From Ovis canadensis (lineage: Eukaryota; Chordata; Mammalia; Artiodactyla; Bovidae), in contig NC_091260.1 in the NCBI RefSeq assembly GCF_042477335.2, positions 53,029,001 to 53,093,000 of the forward strand: 64,000 nt of DNA. The letters are read 5' to 3'. The first letter of the stretch is position 1, and every line of letters begins with the position of its first letter. This document shows positions 37,358 through 47,252 of this stretch, piece after piece. A program made the position numbers and the translations under genes. The notes beneath the pieces were generated by a model that was not told where the DNA came from, made no database searches, and saw nothing but the letters and a program-made list of their open reading frames with translations.

Positions 37358-37562
37358 AATAGTCACTCAGTTGTATCCAATTCTTTGTGACCCCATGAAC
37401 TGTAGCCCACCAGGCTTCTCTGTCCATGGAATTCTCCAGGCAGGAATACTGGAGTGGGTTGCCATTCCCTTTTCCAGTGGATCTTCCTGACTCAGGGATC
37501 GAACCTGGGTCTCTTGCATCATAGGCAGATTCTTTGCCGTCTTCGTCACCAGGGAAGCCCAG
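37358..37562 (-). repeat. Bov-tA SINE
   Basis: From atagtcactcagttgtatcc to gtcaccagggaagcccag. Confidence 0.9.
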
Positions 37563-37924
37563 AGATCTTGTCCATTTATTTACTAAATGTTACTCAAAAT
37601 GAGTTCATTTTTAGATGGGAAATACAATGACATGGTTCAGCAGCCACAATGATATGCAAGTGTGAATCAAATGGCACCTGCCTCCCTCTCCCTTCACTCT
37701 TTCCCTATTCCCCCTTCCTCCTACCCCAGGCCCCTACATGTAACAACTTTCTTTAGATTTTTGTCTATCTTTCTAGTATTTTTGAATGAAAATCTAGCGA
37801 TTACGAATTGCATTTTCTCATTTTCCTTTTCTTATTCAAAGGATACTATGCATTTTCCTGTACAATGATTTTTTAAAATTTAATAGTGTAGGAATTATCT
37901 TTCAGACTCATAGAGCTTTAGTTT

Positions 37925-38150
37925 TCTAATCGAATGGGAATGATACACCCACCTTATAGAATTGTTGGAAAATTGAATGAAATGAGATATGTACACCCGT
38001 GGTGGATTCATGTCAATGTATGGCAAAACCAATATAGTATTGTAAAGTAAAATAAAGTAAAAATAAAAAAGAAATGAGATAGTATAGGTAATCTGCTTAG
38101 CATAATGCCTACCTGGCACCTTGCAAAGACTCAAAAAATGGTAGGCAGTA
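37925..38150 (+). repeat. MIR SINE cut by an 81-base L1
   Basis: The left part is ccaccttatagaattgttgg; the right part is agcataatgcctacctggca. Confidence 0.55.
37990..38070 (+). repeat. Very short L1 3' end insertion
   Basis: 81 bases matching the last part of the L1 3' UTR plus an AAATAAAG-type tail, between exact copies of gaaatgagata (37979-37989 and 38071-38081). Confidence 0.9.
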
Positions 38151-38191
38151 GTATTGTATTATTGTTATTATGAGGTTAATGATAATAATAT

Positions 38192-38412
38192 AGGCCTCCC
38201 TGATGGCTCAGATGGTAAAAGAAAAAAAAGGCCTACCTGCAATGAAGGTTACTGGGGTTCAATCCCTGAGTCAGGAAGATCCCCTGGAGAAAGGAATGGC
38301 TACCCACTCCAATATTCTTGCCTGGAGAATCCTCATGGACAGAGGAGCCTGGACGGCTGCAGTCCATGGGGTCACAAAGAACCGGATGTGACTGAGGGGC
38401 TAACACTTTGGG
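38192..38412 (+). repeat. Bov-tA SINE with A-rich insert in its head
   Basis: Head cctccctgatggctcagatg, then an extra A-rich run (gaaaaaaaagg) at 38220-38231 before the normal sequence resumes. Confidence 0.85.
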
Positions 38413-39044
38413 GCTTCCCTTCCATGCGCCTCTGGAAAGGTGGTAAGCATGAATGAAATAATGTAAGTGAAAGAGCCTTGCTCAAGCCCTAGCACGTATA
38501 TGATACCTGATAAATGACAATGCTATCAGCCAATTCAGACCAAATGTCAAATAGTAAGCAAACATTAATCTACTCACCAAACAACAACCCTATTTTAAAA
38601 GGTTTAATTGCCTTTTTATGTTGCCTCTCCTAACATATATCTGTGATTCAATATCCTCCTGAAAGTGTTTGAACTTTCAACTCTAAGGAAGGGATGAAAA
38701 GGGATATTTATTGTTTCGAATCCACTGTATTTATTGAATGCTTAGGAAGAGAGAATTTTGTGTTCTTCATTATTTAACTCCCATAGTTAATATTCAAGAT
38801 TTTGTGGCAGGTAGGGGGAAAAGGCAGGGAGTGGAGCTTGAATCAAATAGCAGTGTCTTAAGGTTGTGTTGGAACTTGTTTGTGTGCCGTGACTACTTTG
38901 GCACTGCAACGGCAGAGTTGTGTGTTTGGAACCACAGCTGCAAGTATCTGTTATCTGGCTTTCTAAAGAAAAAGTTTGCTTGCTGACTCTGCCCTATGGA
39001 ACAGCTGGCATAGATCAAATGCTGTCCCTGTTCTTGTCTTGCAG
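38413..39044. other. SLC45A2: End of SLC45A2 intron 6
   Basis: No gene or repeat family recognised. Confidence 0.4.
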
Positions 39045-39269
39045 AAGCAACGGGCCCTGGGTGGGGGCCTGGATGGCAGCAGCAGAGGGCAGGGCCTGGA
39101 CTGCGCCGCCCTCACATGCATGGTGCAGCTGGCTCAGATCCTGGTCGGAAGTGGCCTGGGCCTTCTGGTCAACACAGCTGGCAGCGTCGTCGTCGTGGTG
39201 ATCACAGCCTCTGCGGTGGCACTGATTGGCTGTTGCTTTGTGGCTCTCTTTGTTAGATATGTGGATTAG
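39045..39269 (+). CDS. SLC45A2: SLC45A2 coding exon 7 with stop
   Basis: Encodes residues 455-528 and TAG at 39267-39269. The acceptor is ttcttgtcttgcag|aa. The product starts with a variable loop ([20 protein letters not shown]), two residues shorter than human. The last two helices follow, [20 protein letters not shown] and [20 protein letters not shown], with the conserved tail LFVRYVD. The short Gly/Ser-rich loop accounts for the whole length difference from the human protein. Confidence 0.97.
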   Translation, partial: KQRALGGGLDGSSRGQGLDCAALTCMVQLAQILVGSGLGLLVNTAGSVVVVVITASAVALIGCCFVALFVRYVD

Positions 39270-39272
39270 GTC

Positions 39273-39278
39273 AATAAA
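39273..39278 (+). terminator. SLC45A2: Likely SLC45A2 polyadenylation signal
   Basis: AATAAA starts 3 bases after the stop codon, and a GT-rich run (ttttttgtgtctg) follows at about 39348-39360. The human transcript, as I recall, also has a very short 3' UTR, so this may be the main signal. Use of the site is inferred, not shown. Confidence 0.6.
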
Positions 39279-39395
39279 GAGACACGGTCCCTAACCTCAG
39301 ACACCGTGGTGCACGCAGCACGAAATCAATCTTTATCTAGCTCTGCGTTTTTTGTGTCTGCCCTTTGGATGCCACGTGTTTTGATTTCAACTGCA

Positions 39396-39455
39396 GTTGC
39401 TGCTGCCGCTGTTGCTAAGTCACTTCAATTGTGTCCGACTCTGTGCATTGCTACC
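39396..39455 (-). repeat. BovA2 fragment
   Basis: Reads gttgctaagtcacttcaatt and breaks off within the first unit, about 130 bases past the SLC45A2 stop. Confidence 0.65.
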
Positions 39456-40235
39456 CCTTATTCCCAGCCAGCTCTGTCCACATCAGTCTCAGTATTTCAA
39501 GCATGACTTGTCTTAGGAGAGACTGGGCCATGCCCCCATTCACTGGTGGCAAAGGGCAAGTATGGATGACAGCACCTCCTTGCAACTTTCTCCCTGAGTC
39601 ACTGCAGTGGAATAGGGAGGCAGGGTCTGTTTTCCACAGGGCATTTTAGGCCTTGATAAAACCTGAGCCGCTGACTAACACACACTTGTGATGCTGGAAT
39701 TTATCCTGTGATGTGATTTTTTAATTTTTATTTTTTAACTAGGGGTCCGTATATAGTCAGGAAGGTTCCATTTTTCATCCAATGCATCATTACGCAAAAT
39801 AAGGCTGGTGATTTGAGATATTAATTCATTCATATTCAATTCATATTTAACTCGCTCATGATTCATTCATGTTAATTTATACTATCCCTACAAGTCTGCT
39901 TGAACATCTCATGCTAGAGGATTTCCCACTTGGAAACAGCTCATCTTATTGATGCAGTAAAAATCTTTCTCTCTAGCCTGCACTTTTGTTCCAGTCCCTG
40001 GAGTCTCACTGGAAACCTTTCAAATAACTGCCTCCCATTTCTCCTGTGATCCTCTCTTCTCCAAGTGAAGCAGCATTTCTCAGCTGTACCCCTTGAAGTT
40101 CATGATGGCAGCATGGTTTAACAGAAAGACCGTGAGCTTTAGAGCCAGGCTGGTTTGGGATCCTGGCTTTGCTGCTCCCCAGCAAACTACAGAACCTCAA
40201 AAGCTGCACTTGTTCTTCTGTACATTTGGGGTAAG
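39456..40235. other. Intergenic sequence between SLC45A2 and RXFP3
   Basis: No gene or repeat family recognised. Confidence 0.4.
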
Positions 40236-40317
40236 ATTGAGTTAGCCAAAAAGTTCATTCAAGATTTCTGTAACATCTTATGGAAAAAGCCAAGGGAACT
40301 TTATGACCCACCCAATA
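40236..40317. mobile_element. Palindromic mariner-derived MITE
   Basis: About 80 bases with inverted ends (attgagttagccaaaaagtt against aactttatgacccacccaat). It resembles the short mariner relicts common in ruminants. The right end is the more diverged. Confidence 0.65.
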
Positions 40318-40344
40318 CTTCCTACCCCAGAGAGTGGTGACCAT

Positions 40345-40560
40345 TTGTAATACCTAAGCCTTACAGAGTGCTTACCACCATTCTCAGCATTTTACCCATG
40401 TTAATACAGCAATCTTAGGAGAAGCTGCTGCTACTGATCTCCATTTTCTAGATGAGGAAACAGAGGCAGAGAGATTTCAGTTCTCATCTGAAGCTACACA
40501 GCTCCGAAGTGGCAGAGCTGGGCTTTGAATGCAGGCACTTGGGCTCTGTTGTTCCCTATA
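40345..40560 (+). repeat. MIR SINE
   Basis: Clear MIR segments: tctagatgaggaaacagagg and agctgggctttgaatgcagg. Confidence 0.7.
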
Positions 40561-41980
40561 AGAGCAGCACTCAGCCTGGAGGCTGGCCACTGGTCTGCAC
40601 TTGATACATGACAGCCATCATTAATTATTTTTTAAAGGCTTACCATCCTGCTTCCTCAGGTCTAGATCTCCCCATCACCTGTCCTTCATGAGTGTTTTCT
40701 ATATAATTCCAGATGTGCCTGAGTGGTGCAGAATGATTTGCCCACTTGTTTCTCCAAGTTAAAACATGTTATGTGGTTCCTCCTCCTGCCTTATCTTAGA
40801 GCTGGTTGTGTAATCACTGCCTCAGGTGAATTTCTAGATGATGGAGGCCTCCCATGCTGGAAGGGAATTTGGAGACATGAAATGAGCTGCTTTGAGAACA
40901 AGGACACAGGGATTCAGGCTGTCTTCTGGCTTCCTGGTGCATAGCAGAATGGAAGGTTCAGTAGCATGGCCAGGAGCCTGCAGTGTAGGCTCATTTGGGG
41001 AAGGGGTACTGCAAAGGAGAACTGTGCTCGGGGGTTCTTTGGGTTCCCTTTCACAAAACCTCTTGGGGAATGAGGGGTGCAGGTCCACTCCTACCGTTTG
41101 CATTTGCAGGGCCTGGGGGAGAGACCGCTGATGAAGGCCCATCCCCCCTTTTCCCACCCTTATCCCAGTCCAGCACTGTGAGGGCTCCTGTGGGGACCTT
41201 GACACCTGCACGTCCATAGCCTTCCCAACTCCCCGCCCTTTACCACACCTGCAAACAGTCACCCTCAGCCTCCCTTCACACCTAAGGGTGCACAGACTCA
41301 GCGGTGTCTTCCACCTTCAAGAGGAAAGGACCCACGAAGCCCTTAGAGCCTCAGAGCCATTTAGATGGGGAATTTGACGTCTTGCATACCGAAGCATAGT
41401 CTAGTGGGTGGAGGAGCAGGGCTCAGGCTCCAGGCAGCTCCGTGGATTCCTCGCTATGTGGGAAGGGGTACAGGTGGGAGTGGAGGATTGAGCAGCACTC
41501 TCCAGTATCAGACCCGGGGTAGGGGTCCTGGCTGCCCAGGTCTGATGGCTCCAGGCTGCAGTTCTCTTGGCTGCCTCCCTTTTAAGAGCCTGATCTCTGC
41601 TGCTCTTGGGTTGTGGCAGGGGCAGTGCTAGGGCGTGGGGTGGTATTTCTGGGGTACACCTGTGGATCTGAGCTCTTCTGGTTGTGTAGAGTGGGGCAGA
41701 AGGGGAAGGAGGGCAAGCCTTACACCAAAGTGGTCAATCCTTCCTTTTGCCGCCCACACTTGCCACCTGCAGAACACACACAGCTTCCTTATTCAGCACC
41801 AGGTTCTCTGGGTTCCCACAGTTTATCCCATTTTCTCCAGATTAATTTTTCCAGACTGAGCTGAGCTTTCTCCTCAGACCTCAGTGTACTGTGGCTCCAC
41901 TGATCAGCCTCTGAGCCTTGCCTCCCTCCTGTGCACATTGGCACTTATTTTCTGTCCAGTCCAGGCCCCCTGCCTTCTAT
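40561..41980. other. Intergenic, GC-richer, no gene
   Basis: Several short open frames but none with recognisable protein features. Confidence 0.4.

Positions 41981-41982
<2 letters not shown>

Positions 41983-42013
<31 letters not shown>
41983..42013. repeat. (GT)n microsatellite
   Basis: About 15 uninterrupted GT units directly before a Bov-tA. Confidence 0.95.
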
Positions 42014-42017
<4 letters not shown>

Positions 42018-42220
42018 TGCTTCAGTCATATCCAACTGTTTGTGACCCCATGGACTGTAGCCCACCAGGCTCCTCTGTCCATGGGATTCTCTAGGCAAGG
42101 ATACTGGAGTGGTTGCCATGCATTGCTCCAGGGGATATTCCGCACCCAGGGATCGAACCCCATGTCTTTTGCGTCTCCCGGATTGGCAGGCGGATTCTTT
42201 ACCACTAGCGCCACCTACTG
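42014..42220 (-). repeat. Bov-tA SINE
   Basis: From gctgttgcttcagtcatatc to the tRNA end accactagcgccacctactg. Confidence 0.9.
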
Positions 42221-42227
42221 GAATTAA

Positions 42228-42452
42228 AGTGAAAAGAAAAGTGAAAGTGAAGTCGCTCAGTGGTGTCAGATTCTTTGCGACCCCACGGACTGTATCTTGC
42301 CAGACTCCTCCGCCCATGAGATTTTCCAGGGAAGAATACCGGAGTTGGTTGCCATTTCCTTCCCCAGGGGATCTTCCCGACCCAGGGATCGAACCCTGGT
42401 CTCAAGCACCGCAGGCAGACTCTTTACCATCTGAGCCACCACGGACGCCCAC
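42228..42452 (-). repeat. Bov-tA SINE
   Basis: Second copy in the same direction, 8 bases on. It starts with a GTGAAAAGAAAAGTGAAAGTG tail complement and ends gagccaccacggacgccca. Confidence 0.9.
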
Positions 42453-42687
42453 TATTGGAATATACACTCGCAAATGAAATTATTGCATTCACCAGCAAAA
42501 AGATTCCATCTTCCCCAGTCTTCCTTCCCCCTTCTCCCCTTCACGTTATCCATCCAAGAGCAGCAAGGTCATGACTGACTTAGAAGAGGACCCAGGGAGG
42601 ACACCTGCTCCCAATCCCACACAGGACCCCTGCCCTGGGCCTAGGCCGAGAATGAGCCAGTGCTCTCAGGGGCCCACATGACACAGG

Positions 42688-42902
42688 AAAGGAAAGGAAA
42701 GTGAAGCCGCTCAGTCGTGCCCGACTCTGAGACCCGGTGGGCTGTAGCTTACCAGGCTCCTCTGTCCATGGGATTGGCCAGGCAAGCGTATTGGAGTGGG
42801 TTGCCATTTCCTTCCCCAGGGGATCTTCCCAACCCAGGGATCAAACCTGATCCTCCCATATTGCAGGCAGATGCCTTACCATCTGAGCCACCAGGGAAGC
42901 TT
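42688..42902 (-). repeat. Bov-tA SINE
   Basis: From aggaaaggaaagtgaagccg to gagccaccagggaagct. Confidence 0.9.
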
Positions 42903-43259
42903 TTTCCACATGATAGCACGCAGCCTTAAGAAAGAATCAGCATCCAGCCATCTCTCCTGCCTCACCTGCCTGTTCTTGACCTCTGCAACATTTGGAAATG
43001 GAATCATTTGCTGAGTTCAATGTGTATCTTCCGATCATTTCTCCAAGCACTTCTCTGCTGATTAAAGATTTTGAAATGAATGACTGGGTGGGCTGGAAGG
43101 GTGAGCTGCAACTGAGAGTCGTCTTCCCTGGACCCCCAAGGAAGTCAAGAGTAGTCATCTGTGGCCAACCACAGGGCATGGTCTTCATTACAAGTGAAGC
43201 TCTTTTCAGATGGAACACTGGGTGGGCTATGGGATGGAAAAGGGAGCTAGAGCACACAG

Positions 43260-43305
43260 ACTCTCTCTCTCTCTCACACACACACACTCACACTCACACT
43301 TAAGT
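43260..43305. repeat. (CT)n/(CA)n microsatellite
   Basis: CTCTCTCTCT followed by CACACACACA and CACTCACACT units. Confidence 0.85.
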
Positions 43306-43355
43306 AACACTTTACTCCTTGAACTCAACCACCTTAAAGGCTTTTAATCTACCAG

Positions 43356-43540
43356 GGCTTCCCTGTAGCTCAGCTGGTGAAGAATCCACCTGCAAGGTGG
43401 GAGACACGGGTTCGATCCCTGGGTTGGGAAACCTCTTGGAGAAGGGAAAGGTTCTCACTCCAGTGTTCTGTCCTGGAGCATTCCATGGACTGTATAGTCC
43501 ATGGGGTCGCAAAGAGTTGGACACAACTGAGCGACTTTCA
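43356..43540 (+). repeat. Bov-tA SINE
   Basis: Head ggcttccctgtagctcagct, intact B box gggttcgatccc. Confidence 0.9.
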
Positions 43541-43856
43541 CACTCTGTTAACCACCTTTGGGAACTTAAGTACTTGTTCTTAGTATACCAGTGACATATC
43601 CGCTCTGGGACAAAGCTGTCCTGTTCCCAGACAAATAAAGCAAGTGCAGGGACATTTACATTCTTCCTAGAAATCCCAGTAAATCCTGTAAGAGAAAGGG
43701 AGGCCACAGTGCTTTGCTTCTCCCTCCATGCACCTTGCCCTCCAACCTCAAAGCCTTTGATCACTAAATTTCCCCAGCTTCAAATGCCCTAGCTATGCAC
43801 CTACTCTCTGTCTCAATTGCCAGATTGCCCATCTAAATTGTACTCATATTCCTAAG

Positions 43857-44058
43857 AAAGTGAAGTGAAAGTGAATGTTGCTCAGTCATGTCTTTGCCAC
43901 CCCACGGACTATATACAGTCCATGGAATTCTCCAGGCTAGAATACTGGAGTGGGTAGCCTTTCCCTTCTCCAGGGGATCTTCCCAACCCAGGGATCAAAC
44001 CTAGGTCTCCCACATTGCAGGAAGATTCTTTACCAGCTGAGCCACAAGAGAAGCCCAT
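43857..44058 (-). repeat. Bov-tA SINE
   Basis: From aaagtgaagtgaaagtgaat to gagccacaagagaagccc. Confidence 0.9.
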
Positions 44059-44184
44059 ATTCGTAGGTCCATCTCAAATACTGCTTTGCCCAGGAAGTCT
44101 CTGATTCCCCAACAGAATCAAGTTCTCCATCCCTGTATTCCTATAAACAGCACTTCCTTTTAGCCCTTACTATGATATTCAAAA

Positions 44185-44505
44185 ACAAGAAGATCAAACC
44201 AATCAGTCCTAAAGGAAATCAACCTTGCATATCCATTGTAAGGACTGATGCTGAAGCTCCAATACTTTGGCCACCTGATGTGAAGAGCTGACTCATTGGA
44301 AAAGACCCTGATGCTGGGAAAGATTGAGGGCAGGAGGAGAAGTGGTTGACAGAGGATGAGATGGTTGGATGGCATCGCTGACTCAATGGACATAAGTTTG
44401 AGCAAACTTAGGGAGATAGTGAAGGTCACGGAGGCCTGGAGTGCTGCAGTTCATGGGATCAAAAAAAGTCTGACACAACTTAGTGACTGAACAGCAACAA
44501 CATGG
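44185..44505 (+). repeat. BovB LINE 3' end
   Basis: From agatcaaaccaatcagtcct to the tail gaacagcaacaaca; a diverged, older copy like 8222-8545. Confidence 0.8.
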
Positions 44506-46267
44506 CATTTAACTCACTATCCCATGACTCATTTGCCTCATGTACATGGTACTGTCCCCTTCTAAATGTCAGGAATGTGTACATAACCCCAACACTCAAC
44601 ACAGAGCTAGGCACACAACAAGCATTCAAAAAATAATAATAATTTGATGATCTCAACTGGATTTGACCGTTTCCTTGTTGATGCTTTTGTCCTTGTATAG
44701 ATAGTTTTGGTCTTGGCTCCCTCTAGCCATGTTCTTAGAAGTCCACAGATGTGGGTGAGGGGGACAAGGTGACTCCTTTCATAGCGTTCTTTCCTGAAGC
44801 CCTTGCCCCCACCCCTTCTGTTTTTCTGGTGCCCATTATAACAGAAGTACACACTTCAACATACTTTCCTAAAAACCTTGGGCAACTCACACATTGTTTA
44901 TTGTCAAATTCAAAACAGCAATTTGCTTAATAAAGAGAATATCTCAGTAAGTGTCTAATATCTGTGTAACAGAGATACACTACCATGCTACTATTTGTTC
45001 TTTGTAGGTGTTTACCTGTTCATTTACTTTATATTTTGGAGACTTGGGATTATAGTTCAATGTTTATTAGCCCATTGCTTCTCAATATCAGTATCAATAA
45101 GTTTTCACCCTAAATGGCAAAGAGAGGCTAATTTGACTACTTTGAAACAAAAGCATTATTCTGTTTTCTAAAAAAAGCTACCTTCTTCAAGGCTGCTCAG
45201 GAATGGGGAGGTCAAGCAGCTTTTGTGTTTGTGGCAGGGTCTTAATTTTTATACTGTGTGTATTACAGAAAGCGAGACAGGAATGCTGGAGCTGTGGCGT
45301 TCACATTTTGAACCTGAAATCTCAGACAGTCCTGGAAATTTCCAACAAAATCACAAAGTAATTTATGGTTCAAGAGGCTATAGAAGCAGACACGCTTGTA
45401 TAGTGATGATTTATGCTATGAAAATAAGCACACCAGTAGGTGCCTGTTTGTGATCTCAAACTAGGTTGCCAAAGAGAAAAACAGCAGCACCTCTGTCAAA
45501 ACTGGCAGCTGGATGGGTAGATCATTCCATCCCACCCTCTGAGCAGCCTCAAGAAAGGACTATACTGCTGTGACCAGAACAGAATTGTCATGCGAAATAT
45601 GTCACCCTTCAGAAGGTCCTGTTAGACTGGGGGTTACGGAAAAATTCATCATGTGTGTCAACGTGCTGAGCAGTCTTTAGAATGAATGGAACTTGGTTAA
45701 GGTAGAGTCCCGTGGGAATTCTGATTCTTGCCTTCTCTCCTCAGTGTTATGAGCAATAAGAAACCCCACACCTGAAATCCTGGTAATTCACCCAGAACAG
45801 ACTCTCCCTACTCTTTCCCCTTCAGCACAGAGTTTACTTGAGTCTCCCATTCCCCTTCCTACCCCACAACTCCTCTGGAATGATTAGACTCCAGCTTCAG
45901 GGAGTTTGGTTTTTAGGAACCACGTTTCTACAGCATCTCTCAATCTTCTAAGCCTGCAAAAAACGCGGCTGAGTCATTCCTCTGCTTGCTGGTCTAGAGC
46001 CTCAATCAAACACGCATTCCGATTCCCAAAGAGTGAGAGGGTGAGGCTGCAGAAAAGTCTCTACTCCCCGTGGCGTGTCTCCTTAGACCTGTTCAAATTG
46101 CTTCAGGGCACAGCTCACCTGCAGTGCATGGACCCGAGCGGACACAGTGTCTCCCGGCACCCGCAGGGCTCTCAAGGGAATCCAGACTCGCTGCTTCCAG
46201 CGCAGGGCGCACTCACTTGCTGTTGGAGTACCCAGAGAGCACGTGCCCCGCCCCCACTTCTCTTTGA
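44506..46267. other. Intergenic, downstream of RXFP3
   Basis: No gene. AATAAA-type signals on the minus strand (TTTATT on plus) occur near 44896 and 45066, but both are over 2 kb past the RXFP3 stop. Confidence 0.4.
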
Positions 46268-46400
46268 GAATCCCAGGGACGGGGGAGCCTGGTGGGCTTC
46301 CTGCTATGGGGTCGCCTAGAGTCGGACACGACTGAAGCGACTTAGCAGCAGCAGAGTCGGACACGACTGAAGCGACTTAGCAGCAGCAGCAGCCTGAAGA
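46268..46400 (+). repeat. BovA2 3' part with duplicated tail
   Basis: Starts gaatcccagggacgggggag; the terminal 35 bases are present twice in tandem (46318-46352 and 46353-46387). Confidence 0.9.
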
Positions 46401-47252
46401 AGTCGCTCTCTTCAGCCTCTGTAATCTCCCTGAGTCCGCTCGCTCTCGCAGGGAAGCCACTCCCGGCAAAGAGCTGTTCTAGTACACGCGAGCGTTTTGG
46501 TTCCGGCGACCCTTGAGCGGTGCAGAGTCCCAGTCCGGCTCCGGGTGTGCGCACTCTCCCCGACCCAAAAGATAAAGCATACGCCTCATGGGAGGTGGCT
46601 CTTTCTCGGTGCATTTCTCCTGCGGGCGGAACAAGATTGTCACTTCTTTCTTTCAACTCCGAAGAAGTTTCCGGGTCCCATACTTTAGGCCTGCCCGCAG
46701 CCAAGCAGCAGATCAGACCTTCGCGCCCCGGCTGTCCCAGAACCAGGGCGCAAAGGTTTTGAGGGTGGCTCCCCCGGCTGCGTGCACCTTGAGGAGTTTT
46801 TCAAGAGCTGCCAAAAAAAAGTTTCTGTAATACATGTGCTCAACTGTGCGCACCATTTGGCTGAGGCCACTTCCTCGCCCCCGAATTACTCTACATTCCG
46901 GATGCCTTTCTCCTCCTTCTGGGCGCCCTACACTGCCCAGCCTACACTACGTAGCCTAAGAGGAGGAAGGGAGTGCGTGTAGAGAGAAGGGGAACGGAGG
47001 CTGATGGCTTGGGCCTGTAAGGCTGAGCTCGGCCCCTTTGCCAGCTTGTCTCTCCACCTGGGTTCGCAGCCTCCCCTCTCCGGAGGAGGTCCCCAACCTC
47101 TTCTTAGGCTGCTCCTTTGTGCTCCTCTCCATCCTCCTCCCTCCTAAACTCTCGATCCGGAGGTCCCCCTCGCATCCCTTCACCCGCTCTGCTCTTTTCC
47201 CTCCAGGAAAAACAGCTTTGCAGTTTGCGCGCACCCTGGACTTCGGCCCGCG

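Noticed and set aside
43992-44140. Possible small exon between SLC45A2 and RXFP3
   Set aside because: The frames here lie in or beside a Bov-tA, with no splice-flanked conserved peptide.
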